Counted from the stretch's first letter, positions 47,503-57,024 are shown. The stretch: 64,000 bases of DNA from Caldovatus aquaticus (GCF_019458025.1 NZ_JAHZUY010000004.1:1-64000); one strand, 5' to 3'. The notes: generated by a model not told the origin, from the letters alone. Numbers and translations are program-made.

Positions 47503-48906
47503 ATGAGCCCGCTCGACGACCTCAGCCCGATCGCCGCCTGCTGCCCGGCCCTGACCGCGCGGGCCGATATCGAACCCTACGCCCGCGACTGGTCCGGGCG
47601 CTATGCGCATCCGCCGCACGCGGTGCTGCGTCCCGGCAGCACCGCGGAGGTCGCCGCTGCGCTGCGCGCCTGCGCCGCGGCGGGGTTCGCGGTGGTGCCC
47701 GCGGGCGGGCGCACCGGCCTCTGCGGCGGCGCGGTGCCGCGCGCGGACGGGCCGCCCGCGGTGGTGCTGAGCCTCGAGCGCATGAACCGCATCCGCGCCG
47801 TGGACGCGCGCGACTTCACGATCACGGTGGACGCCGGCTGCACCGTGCGCGCGGTGCAGGAGGCCGCGGCGGCCGTGGACCGGCTGTTCCCGCTCTCCTT
47901 CGGCGCCGAGGGCACGGCGCAGATCGGCGGCGCGCTCTCGACCAACGCCGGGGGCATCCGCACCATCCGCTGGGGCAATGCGCGCGACCTGGTGCTGGGG
48001 CTGGAGGTGGTGCTGCCGGACGGACGCGTGCTCGACGACCTGCGCCGCGTGCGCAAGGACAACACGGGCTACGCGCTGCGCCACCTGTTCATCGGCGCCG
48101 AGGGGACGCTCGGCGTCATCACCGGCGCCGCGCTGAAGCTCGCCCCGGCGCTGCGGGCGCGGGAGACGGCGTTCCTCGCCGTGCCCTCGCCGGCGGCGGC
48201 GCTGGCGCTGCTCGACCGGCTGGCGTCGAACGGCGCCGAGCTGATCGGCTTCGAGCTGATCGGCCGCTGGCCGCTGGAGCTGGTGCGCCGCCACGCGCCG
48301 CGCGCGCGCCTGCCCTTCGCGCTGGAATCGCCGTGGTACGTGCTGCTCGAACTCGGCACCGCCGCCGCCGCCGACCTGCGCACGCCGCTGGAGGCCGCCC
48401 TCGCCGCCGCGATCGAGGCCGGCGAGGCGGGCGAGGCGGTGATCGCCGAGAGCGAGGAGCAGCGCGCCGCGCTCTGGTACCTGCGCGAGATCATGCCGGA
48501 GTGCAACCGCGCCGAGGCGCCGAGCGTCTCGGCCGACACCTCCGTCCCCGTCTCCGCCGTGCCGGCCTTCCTCGCCGAGGTCGAGGCGGCGCTGGCCGCG
48601 CGCTGGCCGGAGGGGAAGCTGATCGCGGTCGGCCATGCCGGCGACGGCAACGTGCACATCGCGCTCCAGGCGCCGCGCGGCACGCCGCGCGAGGCGTGGC
48701 ACCGCAACGCCGAGGCGATCGAGGACATGGTGAACCGCATCGCCGTCGCGCATGGCGGCAGCTTCAGCGCCGAGCACGGCATCGGCCAGTCCAAGCGCCA
48801 CGCCATGGCGGCGCTGCGCGACCCGGTGGCGCTCGACCTGATGCGGACGATCAAGGCGGCGCTCGATCCGCGCGGCCTGATGAACCCGGGCAAGATGCTG
48901 CCTTGA
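47503..48906 (+). CDS. FAD-linked D-2-hydroxyacid dehydrogenase
   Basis: A 467-residue PCMH-type flavoprotein, closest in style to the D-2-hydroxyglutarate dehydrogenase/GlcD group. FAD segments: VVPAGGRTGLCGGAVPR, GGALSTNAGGIRTIRWGNAR and RHLFIGAEGTLGVITG; the C-terminal half has AVGHAGDGNVHIAL (metal-binding His) and FSAEHGIGQSKR. It differs from the paralogue at 11423-12826 in having the STNAGG and IRWGNAR signature. AGGA precedes the ATG. Keto-acid product and acceptor are unknown. Confidence 0.88.
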   Translation: MSPLDDLSPIAACCPALTARADIEPYARDWSGRYAHPPHAVLRPGSTAEVAAALRACAAAGFAVVPAGGRTGLCGGAVPRADGPPAVVLSLERMNRIRAVDARDFTITVDAGCTVRAVQEAAAAVDRLFPLSFGAEGTAQIGGALSTNAGGIRTIRWGNARDLVLGLEVVLPDGRVLDDLRRVRKDNTGYALRHLFIGAEGTLGVITGAALKLAPALRARETAFLAVPSPAAALALLDRLASNGAELIGFELIGRWPLELVRRHAPRARLPFALESPWYVLLELGTAAAADLRTPLEAALAAAIEAGEAGEAVIAESEEQRAALWYLREIMPECNRAEAPSVSADTSVPVSAVPAFLAEVEAALAARWPEGKLIAVGHAGDGNVHIALQAPRGTPREAWHRNAEAIEDMVNRIAVAHGGSFSAEHGIGQSKRHAMAALRDPVALDLMRTIKAALDPRGLMNPGKMLP

Positions 48907-48950
48907 GACGGCGCCGGCGACGCGCCCGGCCGCGAGGTCCGCAGCCCGGC

Positions 48951-48980
48951 TTGCCGGCGAACTCCGCGCTGCGTTAGCGT
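48951..48980 (+). promoter_or_regulatory. Candidate promoter of the tctC-like gene
   Basis: TTGCCG (48951-48956), an 18-base spacer and TAGCGT (48975-48980), ending 63 bases before the ATG at 49044. Same -10 and spacing as before the aldolase gene. Predicted from sequence only. Confidence 0.45.
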
Positions 48981-49043
48981 CGCGCGCATGGCCGTCCGGG
49001 CCATCGCCCGCGCTGGCCTCGAGACCCAAGGAGGAAACCCGGC

Positions 49044-50024
49044 ATGCCCATCACCTCCCGTCGCGGACTGCTCGCGACCGGCGCCGCCGCCGCCCTGGCA
49101 CGCCCGGCGATCGCCCAGGCGCGCTATCCGCAGCGGCCCGTGACCATCATCTGCCCCTGGGGCGCCGGCGGCGGCACGGACGCGACGGCGCGGATCGTCG
49201 CCGCGGTGCTGGAGAAGGACCTTGGCCAGCCCTTCAACGTGATCAACCGCACCGGCGGCTCCGGCGTGGTCGGCCACGCGGCGATCGCGCAGGCGCCGCC
49301 GGACGGCTACACGATCGGCATCATCACGGTCGAGATCGCGATGATGCACTGGCAGGGCCTGACGGACCTCACGCCGCGCAGCTACACGCCGCTCGCCCTG
49401 ATGAACGAGGACCCGCCGGGCGTGCAGGTCAACGCCGCCTCGCCCTGGCAGGACATCAAGGCGCTGGCCGATGCGATCAAGGCGAGCCGCCCCGGGCAGC
49501 TCAAGGCCTCCGGCACGGGGCAGGGCGGGATCTGGCACCTCGCCCTGGTCGGCTGGCTGCAGGCGATGGGGCTGCGCGGCGACCACGTGCGCTGGGTGCC
49601 CTCGAACGGCGCGGCGCCGGCGATGCAGGACCTCGCGGCGGGCGGCGTCGATCTCGTCACCTGTTCGGTGCCCGAGGCGCGGGCGATCATCGAGGCCGGG
49701 CGGGCGCGCTCGCTCGCGATCATGGCGCCGCAGCGCAACCCGATCTTCCCCAACGTGCCGACGCTCAAGGAGACGCTCGGCATCGACTACACCACGGGCG
49801 CCTGGCGCGGCTTCGCCGGCCCGCGCAACCTGCCGCAGGAGATCGCGAACACGCTCACCGCCGCGCTCGAGCGGGTGTACAGGTCGCGCGAGTACATCGA
49901 GTTCATGGACGCGCGCGGCTTCGGCCGCACCTGGGGCAACGCGCAGGAATTCGCGGCCTTCATGGACCGCTCCGACCGCGCCATGGGCGAGGCGATGCGG
50001 GCCGCGGGCCTGGCGCGCGGCTGA
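49044..50024 (+). CDS. tctC: Tripartite tricarboxylate transporter binding protein
   Basis: A 326-residue periplasmic binding protein of the Bug/TctC family. Signal peptide with MPITSRRGLLATGAA (Tat-like RR) ending near AIAQA; mature start YPQRPVTIICPWGAGGGTDA is diagnostic, as are the VINRTGGSGVVGH and PDGYTIG segments. It delivers a carboxylate to TctAB. AAGGAGG precedes the ATG. Unlike the usual tctCBA operon it faces tctBA tail to tail, 81 bases apart. Confidence 0.93.
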   Translation: MPITSRRGLLATGAAAALARPAIAQARYPQRPVTIICPWGAGGGTDATARIVAAVLEKDLGQPFNVINRTGGSGVVGHAAIAQAPPDGYTIGIITVEIAMMHWQGLTDLTPRSYTPLALMNEDPPGVQVNAASPWQDIKALADAIKASRPGQLKASGTGQGGIWHLALVGWLQAMGLRGDHVRWVPSNGAAPAMQDLAAGGVDLVTCSVPEARAIIEAGRARSLAIMAPQRNPIFPNVPTLKETLGIDYTTGAWRGFAGPRNLPQEIANTLTAALERVYRSREYIEFMDARGFGRTWGNAQEFAAFMDRSDRAMGEAMRAAGLARG

Positions 50025-50105
50025 GGCCCGGACGCGGGCGGGGGCGACGGCGGGTTCCGCCGCCGCCTGCCGCGCCGCTGCGTCGTCCCGGCCCGCCCGG
50101 CGACG

Positions 50106-51602
50106 CTATGCCGCGGCCGTCGCGCGCGCCCGCCGCCGCAGCGTCCAGGCCACCACCGGCCAGAGCAGCGCCGCGGCGGCGATCGTCGCCAGCACCGCCG
50201 CGATCGGCCGCTCGAAGAACGGCAGCAGGCTGTTGTCGGACTTGATGAGCGAGGTGACGAAGTGGGTCTCCAGCATCGAGCCCATGATGATGCCGAGCAC
50301 CATCGCCGCCACCGGGTAGCCGTTGCGCTCCATCACGAAGCCGAGCAGCCCGAAGGCCGCCGCCACCACCACGGCGAAGATGTTGTTGCCGATGGCGAAG
50401 GCGCCGACGACGGAAAGCAGCACGATCACCGGCAGCACGGCGGCGCGCGGGGCGCGCAGCACGTGGGTGGCGAGGCGGATGGTCGCGATCCCGAGCGGGA
50501 TCATGAGGATGTTGGCGAAAATGAAGATGAGGTAGAGCGCGTACATGCTGTCGGCGCGTTCCGTGAACAGGGTGGGGCCCGGGTTGAGGCCCTTCATGTA
50601 GAGCACCCCGATCGCGATCGCGGTGATGGTATCGCCCGGGATGCCGAACAGCAGCGCCGGCACCCAGGCCGAGGCGAGGGCGGAATTGTTGGCCGCGCCG
50701 GCCTCCACCAGTCCCTCCGGATGGCCGGTGCCGAATTTCTCCCGCTCCTTCGAGAAGCGCTTGGAGACGGAATAGCCGATCCAGGCGGCCATGTCGGCGC
50801 CGGCGCCGGGCAGCACCCCGACGAGGACGCCGAGGATGTTGCCGCGCCACATCGGCACCTGGTAGCGCCGCGTCAGCGCCCACTGCCCCCTGAGGATCGA
50901 GCCCAGGCGCCGGCGCGGGATCGGCGGCGCCTCGGCCGAGACCATCGCCCGCATCACCTCGGAGATGGCGAAGACCCCGACCAGCGCCGGGATCACCTCG
51001 ATGCCGCCGAGCAGGTCGGTGACGCCGAAGGTGAAGCGCGGCGTGCCCGCCGGATTCTCGATGCCGATGCAGGAGATCAGCAGCCCGATCAGCATCGCCG
51101 CGATCGCCTTCACCGGCGAGGAGCGCGCGACCAGGGTCGCGCACATCAGGCCGAGCAGGGCGAGCCAGAAGTACTCGAAGGAGGAGAAGCTGAGCGCGAT
51201 CTCGGCCAGCGCAGGGGCCATCGCCATCAGCGCCAGGGTGCCGACGATGCCGCCGATCGCGCTGAACCAGAGGCTGATGCCGAGCGCCGTCTCCGCCTGG
51301 CCCTTGCGCGTCATCGCGTAGGCCTCGTCGGTGTAGGCAGCCGAGGCGGGGGTGCCGGGGATGCGCAGCAGCGCGCCCGGGATGTCGCCGGAGAAGATCG
51401 CCATCGCCGACGCGGCGATGATCGTCGCCACCGCCGCGATCGGGGGAAGGTAGAAGGTGATCGGCACCAGGAGCGCCGTCGCCATCGTCGCCGTCAGCCC
51501 GGGCAGCGCCCCGATCACCATCCCGTAGACGGAAGCGGCGAGGATCGCCAGCAGCACGTCGAGCGCGGCGATCTGCGCGAGGGCGTCGAGAACCCCGCTC
51601 AC
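50106..51602 (-). CDS. tctA: Tripartite tricarboxylate transporter large membrane subunit
   Basis: A 498-residue inner-membrane protein with about twelve helices. TctA family blocks are GALPGLTATMATALLVPITF, ALLRIPGTPASAAYTDEAYAM, GVLVGVLPGAGADMAAWIGY and LFGIPGDTITAIAIGVL; the paired GLPG/GVLPGAG repeats form the substrate path in this family. The GTG start at 51602 follows AGGGA and lies ten bases after the tctB stop. Confidence 0.93.
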   Translation of the reverse strand: MSGVLDALAQIAALDVLLAILAASVYGMVIGALPGLTATMATALLVPITFYLPPIAAVATIIAASAMAIFSGDIPGALLRIPGTPASAAYTDEAYAMTRKGQAETALGISLWFSAIGGIVGTLALMAMAPALAEIALSFSSFEYFWLALLGLMCATLVARSSPVKAIAAMLIGLLISCIGIENPAGTPRFTFGVTDLLGGIEVIPALVGVFAISEVMRAMVSAEAPPIPRRRLGSILRGQWALTRRYQVPMWRGNILGVLVGVLPGAGADMAAWIGYSVSKRFSKEREKFGTGHPEGLVEAGAANNSALASAWVPALLFGIPGDTITAIAIGVLYMKGLNPGPTLFTERADSMYALYLIFIFANILMIPLGIATIRLATHVLRAPRAAVLPVIVLLSVVGAFAIGNNIFAVVVAAAFGLLGFVMERNGYPVAAMVLGIIMGSMLETHFVTSLIKSDNSLLPFFERPIAAVLATIAAAALLWPVVAWTLRRRARATAAA

Positions 51603-51612
51603 CGGACGGTCC

Positions 51613-52098
51613 CTACCACGGCGCCGGCAGCATGCCGTCGGGCAGCGGCACGCGCAGCAGCTTCGAGAACACGGCGTGCACGGCGAGCGGCGCCGCCGCC
51701 GCCAGCGGCAGCGCAAGCCGCAGCCGCGCCCCGAGCGCGAGCGCCGTGACCAGCACCAGGACCGCCGCGGTCGGCAGGAAGCCGAGCCGCTCGACGACGA
51801 GCACGTAGAGGAGCAGCAGCGCCGGCGGCAGCAGCGCGCGCAGCCCGACCAGGCGCGCCGCCAGCGAGCCCGCGGCCGGGACGGCCGCGCCCGGATCCTC
51901 CTCCGGCGCCTCGAAGCTGCGGCCGATGCCGAACGCGATCAAGACTCCGCAGAGGATCAGCCCCGCGCCGACCACCATCGGGAACACGTTCGGCCCGACA
52001 TCCTGACCCGGCACCGGCGGCAGCCGCGAACCGCCATAGGCCGCCAAGGCACCAAGCCCCGCGAGGATCGCCCCGCTCACCCGATCCGGCAGATGCAT
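51613..52098 (-). CDS. tctB: Tripartite tricarboxylate transporter small membrane subunit
   Basis: A 161-residue protein with four hydrophobic segments, the TctB pattern. It starts MHLPDRVSGAILAGLGALAAYG and has the PPVPGQDVGPNVFPMVVG loop common to the family. It pairs with TctA in the membrane. First gene of the tctBA unit. Confidence 0.9.
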   Translation of the reverse strand: MHLPDRVSGAILAGLGALAAYGGSRLPPVPGQDVGPNVFPMVVGAGLILCGVLIAFGIGRSFEAPEEDPGAAVPAAGSLAARLVGLRALLPPALLLLYVLVVERLGFLPTAAVLVLVTALALGARLRLALPLAAAAPLAVHAVFSKLLRVPLPDGMLPAPW

Positions 52099-52140
52099 CG
52101 GCCTCCCCTTTCCGACCCGCTCCGGCGCGGGCGGTCTAGC

Positions 52141-53109
52141 CTAGCGCAGGCAGCGAAGGAAGACGGTGGAGGGATGCGCCACGTCGCCGACCTCGGCGGC
52201 GCTGCGCGGCGGCCCGGCGCTGTCGGCGAGGCGCGGCTCGACCCCGTTGCGGCGCAGGAACTTCACCGCCTCCTCGGCCTTCACCGCGAAGTTCACGTTC
52301 TGCGGGATGTCGCCGGTGCGCTGCGCCACGCGCTGGGCGTTGAGCTTGCTCACCACCACGCCGACGACGTGGCCGGACATGTCGAGCAACGGGCCCCCGG
52401 AATTGCCCGGCTGCACCGGGGCGCTGATCTGGAACTGGCGCGGATTGTCGCCGAGCCCGGCAAGCGCCGAGACCTCGCCCGTCGTCAGGGTCGGCCCGGA
52501 GGAGAGCAGCCCGGCGAGCGGAAAGCCGTAGGTCACCACGCCCTCGCCGCGGCGGACCTCGGGGCCGCGTCGGAACGCCAGCGGCGGGCCGGGGTCGCCC
52601 TCTCCCTGCACGGCGAGCAGCGCGAGATCGCGCTGGCGGTCGGAGGCGGCGACGGTGACCCGCATCTCGACCCCGGCCGCGGTGCGCGCGCGCATCTCGG
52701 CGCAGCCCTCGGTGACGTGGTGGTTGGTGAGCAGCCGGCCCGGCGCCACCACGAACCCCGTGCCGGAGGAGACGGCCCGCATCGGGCCGCCCGGCGCGGG
52801 CGGCGGCTTGGCCGTCGGTGCGGCGGCCGCCTGCGGCCCCGCGCCGCCGGCCGGCGGCGGGGCAGGCGGGGCGGCGCCGAGCGGCGGCGGCTTCCCCGCC
52901 GGCAAGGCGCCCGCCGGCTGCGGCAGGGCACCCGGAGGCCCGGCCGGAGGCGCGATGCCGGGCCATGCCGGCCGTGCCGCGCTCCCCCCGCCCTGCGGCT
53001 CGGCCCCGACCGGCGGCGGCTTCGGCTGGGCCAGCGCGCCTGCCGTCGCGGCGAGCCAGGCGACGGCGGCGGCGGCGGCCGGCAGCAGCAGGGAGGCAGA
53101 GCGGCGCAT
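52141..53109 (-). CDS. Secreted trypsin-like serine protease
   Basis: A 322-residue exported S1-fold protease. Signal peptide residues 1-28 (MRRSASLLLPAAAAAVAWLA, cleavage after GALAQ), then an unusually long Pro/Gly/Ala-rich linker (about 29-110), then the protease domain with the triad His in LLTNHHVTEGC, Asp in DRQRDLALL and Ser in VQPGNSGGPLLD. No PDZ domain follows, unlike DegP. Probably periplasmic or cell-surface, with the linker as a spacer. The ATG at 53109 gives the signal peptide. Divergent from dnaE over 300 bases. Confidence 0.88.
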   Translation of the reverse strand: MRRSASLLLPAAAAAVAWLAATAGALAQPKPPPVGAEPQGGGSAARPAWPGIAPPAGPPGALPQPAGALPAGKPPPLGAAPPAPPPAGGAGPQAAAAPTAKPPPAPGGPMRAVSSGTGFVVAPGRLLTNHHVTEGCAEMRARTAAGVEMRVTVAASDRQRDLALLAVQGEGDPGPPLAFRRGPEVRRGEGVVTYGFPLAGLLSSGPTLTTGEVSALAGLGDNPRQFQISAPVQPGNSGGPLLDMSGHVVGVVVSKLNAQRVAQRTGDIPQNVNFAVKAEEAVKFLRRNGVEPRLADSAGPPRSAAEVGDVAHPSTVFLRCLR

Positions 53110-53409
53110 GCGCCCAGGGTGGCGCCCGCGCAGCCCGGCGGTCAACGCCCCCGGCACCGCCGCGCCGGGGCCCCGCGCCAGGCCGGCCCGCGGCGGCGCC
53201 GGACACGGCCGGCGCGATCCGGAGGTGGTCGGCTCGCGCGGCGTCCGGACCGGGGCGCACGAGCCGTCGCGCCCTTGCCGTCCCTCCGCGCGGGCGGCCC
53301 GGCGCCGCGGGCGCCGCGCGGCCCGGCTCGCGCCGCACCGGCTGGCGCGCGGCGGGAGGCACGGGGCGTGCTACGCTCGCCCGGTCCGAATCGCAGGGTT
53401 GCCCGGAGC
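53110..53409. other. 300-base divergent gap before dnaE
   Basis: Very GC-rich region between the protease and dnaE. TACGCT at 53372-53377 fits a TAnnnT -10 for dnaE, 32 bases before its start, but no convincing -35 is at the right distance. No gene or repeat seen. Confidence 0.4.
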
Positions 53410-56400
53410 GTGAGCAGCAGCTTCGTCCATCTGCACGTGCATTCCGCCTACTCGCTGAGCGAGGGCGCGATCAAGGCCGACAAGCTCGCGAGCCTCGCCC
53501 GCGAGGCCGGCATGCCGGCGGTGGCGCTGACCGACACCGCCAACCTGTTCGGCGCGCTGGAATTCGCCCAGGCCTGCGCGGGAAAGGGGGTGCAGCCGAT
53601 CATGGGCTGCCAGCTCTTCCTCTCGCGCAGCGCCGCCGACCCGCGTCCCGAGGCCGAGCGGCTGCCGCCCGACCCGGTGGTGGCGCTGGCGACGGACGCG
53701 CGCGGGCTCGACAACCTGCAGCGCCTCTCCTCGCTCGGATTCCTCGCCGACGACCCCTCCGGCAGGCCCTGCCTCCGCCTCGACACCCTGGCCGAGCATG
53801 CGGCGGGGCTGATCCTGCTCACCGGCGGCACGACCGGCCCGATCGCCCGCCTGCTCGCCGAGGGCCGGCGCGAGGCGGCGGAACGGCTGCTGGCGCGGCT
53901 CCGGGAGGCCTTCCCCGACCGGCTCGCGGTCGAGCTGCACCGCCACGGCCTCGAGCTCGACCGCGCGGTGGAGCCCGGGCTGCTCGCCCTCGCCGATGCC
54001 GCCGGCCTGCCGATCGTCGCCGCCAACGACGTCTATTTCGCCGACCCCGCGATGCACGCCGCGCACGATGCGCTGCTCTGCATCGCCGAGGGCCGCATCC
54101 TCACCGAGCCGGACCGCCGCCGCGTCACGCCGGAGCACTGGTTCAAGCCGGCGGAGATGATGCGCGCCCTGTTCGCCGACCTGCCGGAGGCCTGCGACAA
54201 CACCCTCGCCATCGCCCGCCGCTGCGCGGTCATGGTCGAGCCGCGCAAGCCGGAGCTCCCGGTCTGCCCCAAGGTCCAGCCCGGCATGACCGAGGCCGAG
54301 ACGGTGCGTGCCATGGCGCGCCGCGGCCTCGAGGCCCGGCTCGACGCCATGGGCGCCGACGCGGCGACGCGCGAGCGCTACCGCGCGCGGCTGGACTACG
54401 AGCTCGGCGTGATCGAGACGATGGGCTTCTCCGGCTACTTCCTGATCGTCGCCGACTTCATCCAGTGGGCGAAGGCGCGCGGCATCCCGGTCGGGCCGGG
54501 CCGCGGCTCCGGCGCCGGCTCGGTCGCCGCCTGGGCGCTGACGATCACCGACCTCGACCCGATGCGCTTCGGCCTGCTGTTCGAGCGGTTCCTGAACCCC
54601 GAGCGCGTCTCGATGCCGGACTTCGACATCGACTTCTGCCAGGAGCGGCGCGACGAGGTGATCGAGTACGTGCGGCGCGAATACGGCGCCGACCGGGTGG
54701 CGCAGATCATCACCTTCGGCAAGCTCCAGGCCAAGGCGGCGGTGCGCGACGTCGGCCGGGTGATGGGCCTGCCCTACGGCCAGGTGGACCGCATCGCCTC
54801 GCTGATCCCCTTCAACCCGGCCAAGCCGGTCACCCTCCGCCAGGCGATCGAGGCCGAGCCGCGGCTGCAGGAGATGCAGAAGAGCGACGAGACGGTGGCG
54901 CGCCTGCTCGAGATCGCGCAGCAGATCGAGGGCCTCTACCGCAACGCCTCGACCCACGCCGCGGGCGTGGTGATCGGGCGCCGGCCGCTGATCGAGATCG
55001 TGCCGCTCTACCGCGACCCGCGGAGCGACATGCTGATCACCCAGTACTCGATGAAGCACGTCGAGCAGGCGTCGCTGGTGAAGTTCGACTTCCTCGGCCT
55101 CAAGACGCTGACGGTGATCCAGCGCACGCTCGAGATCCTGAAGGCCCAGGGGATCGCGCTCGACATCGCCCGCATCCCGCTCGACGACCCGAAGACCTAC
55201 GAGATGCTGCGCCGGGGCGACGCCGCCGGGGTGTTCCAGTTCGAAGGGCAGGGGATGCGCGACTGCCTCCGGCAGATGCGCGTGGACCGGTTCGAGGACC
55301 TGATCGCCGCGGTCGCGCTCTACCGCCCCGGCCCGATGGCCAACATCCCCGCCTACTGCGCCCGCAAGCACGGCGAGCCGTGGGAGCCGCCGCACCCGAA
55401 GATCCGCCACATCCTGGAGGAGACCTACGGCATCATGGTCTACCAGGAGCAGGTGATGCAGATCGCGCAGGAGCTCGCCGGCTATTCGCTCGGCGCCGCC
55501 GACCTTCTGCGCCGGGCGATGGGCAAGAAGATCCGCTCCGAGATGGAGCAGCAGCGCAAGGTGTTCGTCGAGGGCGCGGTGGCGCGCGGGGTGGACGCCG
55601 CCAAGGCCGGCGAGATCTTCGACCTGATGGAGCGCTTCGCCGACTACGGCTTCAACAAGTCGCACGCCGCCGCCTACGCGCTGGTCAGCTACCAGACCGC
55701 CTGGCTGAAGGCGAACCACCCGGTCGCCTTCCTCGCCGCCTCGATGTCGCTCGATCTCGACAAGACGGAGAAGCTCGCGGGCCACATGCAGGAGGCGGCG
55801 CGGCTCGGCATCGCCGTGCTGCCGCCGGACGTGAACCGGTCGGAGGCCGAGTTCGCGGTGGAGACCGGCCCGGACGGAGCGCCCGCCATCCGCTTCGCGC
55901 TCGCCGCGGTGAAGCGGGTCGGGCTCGGCGCGATGCGGGAGCTGGTGGCGGAGCGGGCGCGGGGCGGCCCGTTCGCCTCGATCGCGGACTTCGCCGGGCG
56001 GGTGGACCCGAAGCTCCTCAACAAGATGCAGCTCGAGAACCTGGCCAAGGCGGGCGCCTTCGACTCGCTCGAGCCCAACCGGGCGCGGCTGGTCGCCGGC
56101 GCCGAGATCATCCTGCGCCGCGCCCAGGCCGCGGCCGAGGAGCGGGCGAGCGCCCAGATCGGCCTGTTCGGCGACGGCGCCGCCCGCGCCGAGCCGCTCC
56201 GCCTGCCGGAGGTGGCCGACTGGCCCCAGCTCGAGCGCCTGGCGCGGGAGGCCGAGGCGGTCGGGTTCCACCTCTCGGCCCATCCGCTCGACGCCTACGC
56301 GCGCGCGCTGAAGCGGCTCGGCGTCGTGCCCTCGGCGCGGATCGCCGAGCGGGCGCGGGCGGGCGCGGCGCGGCTCCGGCTCGCCGGCACGGTGGCCGCC

Positions 56401-56850
56401 ACCAAGGAGCGGACGACGCGGACCGGGAGCCGGATGTGCTGGGCGACGCTCTCCGATCCCCAGGGGTCGTTCGAGGTGACGCTGTTCTCCGAGGTGCTGA
56501 ACCGCTGCCGCGACCTGCTCGCCGAGGGCACCGCGGTCCTCGTCACCGCCGAGGCGCGGCTGGAGGGCGAGACGCTGCGCCTGACCGCGAGCGAGGTCGA
56601 GTCCCTGGAGAAGGCGGCGCAGGGGGTGGGGCAGGGCATCCGCCTCTGGCTCGAGCAGACCGAGGCGGTGGAGCACATCCGCGTGCTGCTGCAGCGCGAG
56701 GGCCGCGGCCGCGGCCGGGTGGTCCTGGTGCCGCGGACGGGCCCGGGCCAGGAGGTGGAGATCGCGCTGCCCGGCGGCTTCCAGGTGAGCCCGCGGCTGA
56801 TGCAGGCGATGAAGGTGCTGCCCGGCGTGTCGGGGGTCGAGGAGCTGTAG
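53410..56850 (+). CDS. dnaE: DNA polymerase III alpha subunit (replicative)
   Basis: Catalytic subunit of the replicative polymerase, 1146 residues, the DnaE1 length. N-terminal PHP domain (FVHLHVHSAYSLSEGAIK), palm with PVGPGRGSGAGS and the catalytic PDFDIDF, and an OB domain near residue 990. The beta-clamp-binding motif is QIGLF beginning at Gln916. The error-prone DnaE2 form usually sits with imuA/imuB, which are absent here. The GTG at 53410 gives the standard MSSSFVHLHVHS start; GGAG is close upstream. Confidence 0.96.
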   Translation: MSSSFVHLHVHSAYSLSEGAIKADKLASLAREAGMPAVALTDTANLFGALEFAQACAGKGVQPIMGCQLFLSRSAADPRPEAERLPPDPVVALATDARGLDNLQRLSSLGFLADDPSGRPCLRLDTLAEHAAGLILLTGGTTGPIARLLAEGRREAAERLLARLREAFPDRLAVELHRHGLELDRAVEPGLLALADAAGLPIVAANDVYFADPAMHAAHDALLCIAEGRILTEPDRRRVTPEHWFKPAEMMRALFADLPEACDNTLAIARRCAVMVEPRKPELPVCPKVQPGMTEAETVRAMARRGLEARLDAMGADAATRERYRARLDYELGVIETMGFSGYFLIVADFIQWAKARGIPVGPGRGSGAGSVAAWALTITDLDPMRFGLLFERFLNPERVSMPDFDIDFCQERRDEVIEYVRREYGADRVAQIITFGKLQAKAAVRDVGRVMGLPYGQVDRIASLIPFNPAKPVTLRQAIEAEPRLQEMQKSDETVARLLEIAQQIEGLYRNASTHAAGVVIGRRPLIEIVPLYRDPRSDMLITQYSMKHVEQASLVKFDFLGLKTLTVIQRTLEILKAQGIALDIARIPLDDPKTYEMLRRGDAAGVFQFEGQGMRDCLRQMRVDRFEDLIAAVALYRPGPMANIPAYCARKHGEPWEPPHPKIRHILEETYGIMVYQEQVMQIAQELAGYSLGAADLLRRAMGKKIRSEMEQQRKVFVEGAVARGVDAAKAGEIFDLMERFADYGFNKSHAAAYALVSYQTAWLKANHPVAFLAASMSLDLDKTEKLAGHMQEAARLGIAVLPPDVNRSEAEFAVETGPDGAPAIRFALAAVKRVGLGAMRELVAERARGGPFASIADFAGRVDPKLLNKMQLENLAKAGAFDSLEPNRARLVAGAEIILRRAQAAAEERASAQIGLFGDGAARAEPLRLPEVADWPQLERLAREAEAVGFHLSAHPLDAYARALKRLGVVPSARIAERARAGAARLRLAGTVAATKERTTRTGSRMCWATLSDPQGSFEVTLFSEVLNRCRDLLAEGTAVLVTAEARLEGETLRLTASEVESLEKAAQGVGQGIRLWLEQTEAVEHIRVLLQREGRGRGRVVLVPRTGPGQEVEIALPGGFQVSPRLMQAMKVLPGVSGVEEL

Positions 56851-56949
56851 CCGGGCGGGCGCCTGCGGGGAGCGGTCCGGCGCGCGCCTGCCGGGAACGG
56901 GCGTTCGCGCGGCGTTGACGAATTTTCCCGCCGGACCGCCAGCGCGGGC

Positions 56950-57024
56950 TTTTCCCCAGCTTATCCCCAGGCGCGTTTATTTTCCATAATATATCTTATG
57001 CGGCAAAAGGAGGTTGTGGATTGG
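56950..57024. promoter_or_regulatory. AT-rich island with DnaA-box-like sites and a strong -10
   Basis: TTTTCCCCAG (56950-56959) and TTATCCCCAG (56961-56970) are tandem near-repeats 11 bases apart, one mismatch from the DnaA-box consensus TTWTNCACA. An AT-rich segment (56976-56999) follows, containing CATAAT (56985-56990), five of six matches to TATAAT. Then AAAGGAGGT (57006-57014), and TGTGGATTG (57016-57024), on the other strand CAATCCACA, a partial DnaA box. A promoter with leader is the simplest reading; a DnaA-regulated or origin-like site is speculative. Confidence 0.4.

Noticed and set aside
51676-53409. Upstream in-frame extension of dnaE by about 580 codons
   Set aside because: The extension runs antisense to tctB and the protease and has no domain; the PHP domain begins right at the GTG of 53410.
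56950-57024. Calling this the chromosomal replication origin
   Set aside because: The boxes are imperfect and few, and typical origin neighbours of alphaproteobacteria (hemE, parAB, dnaA) are absent. Kept only as an origin-like or DnaA-regulated site.
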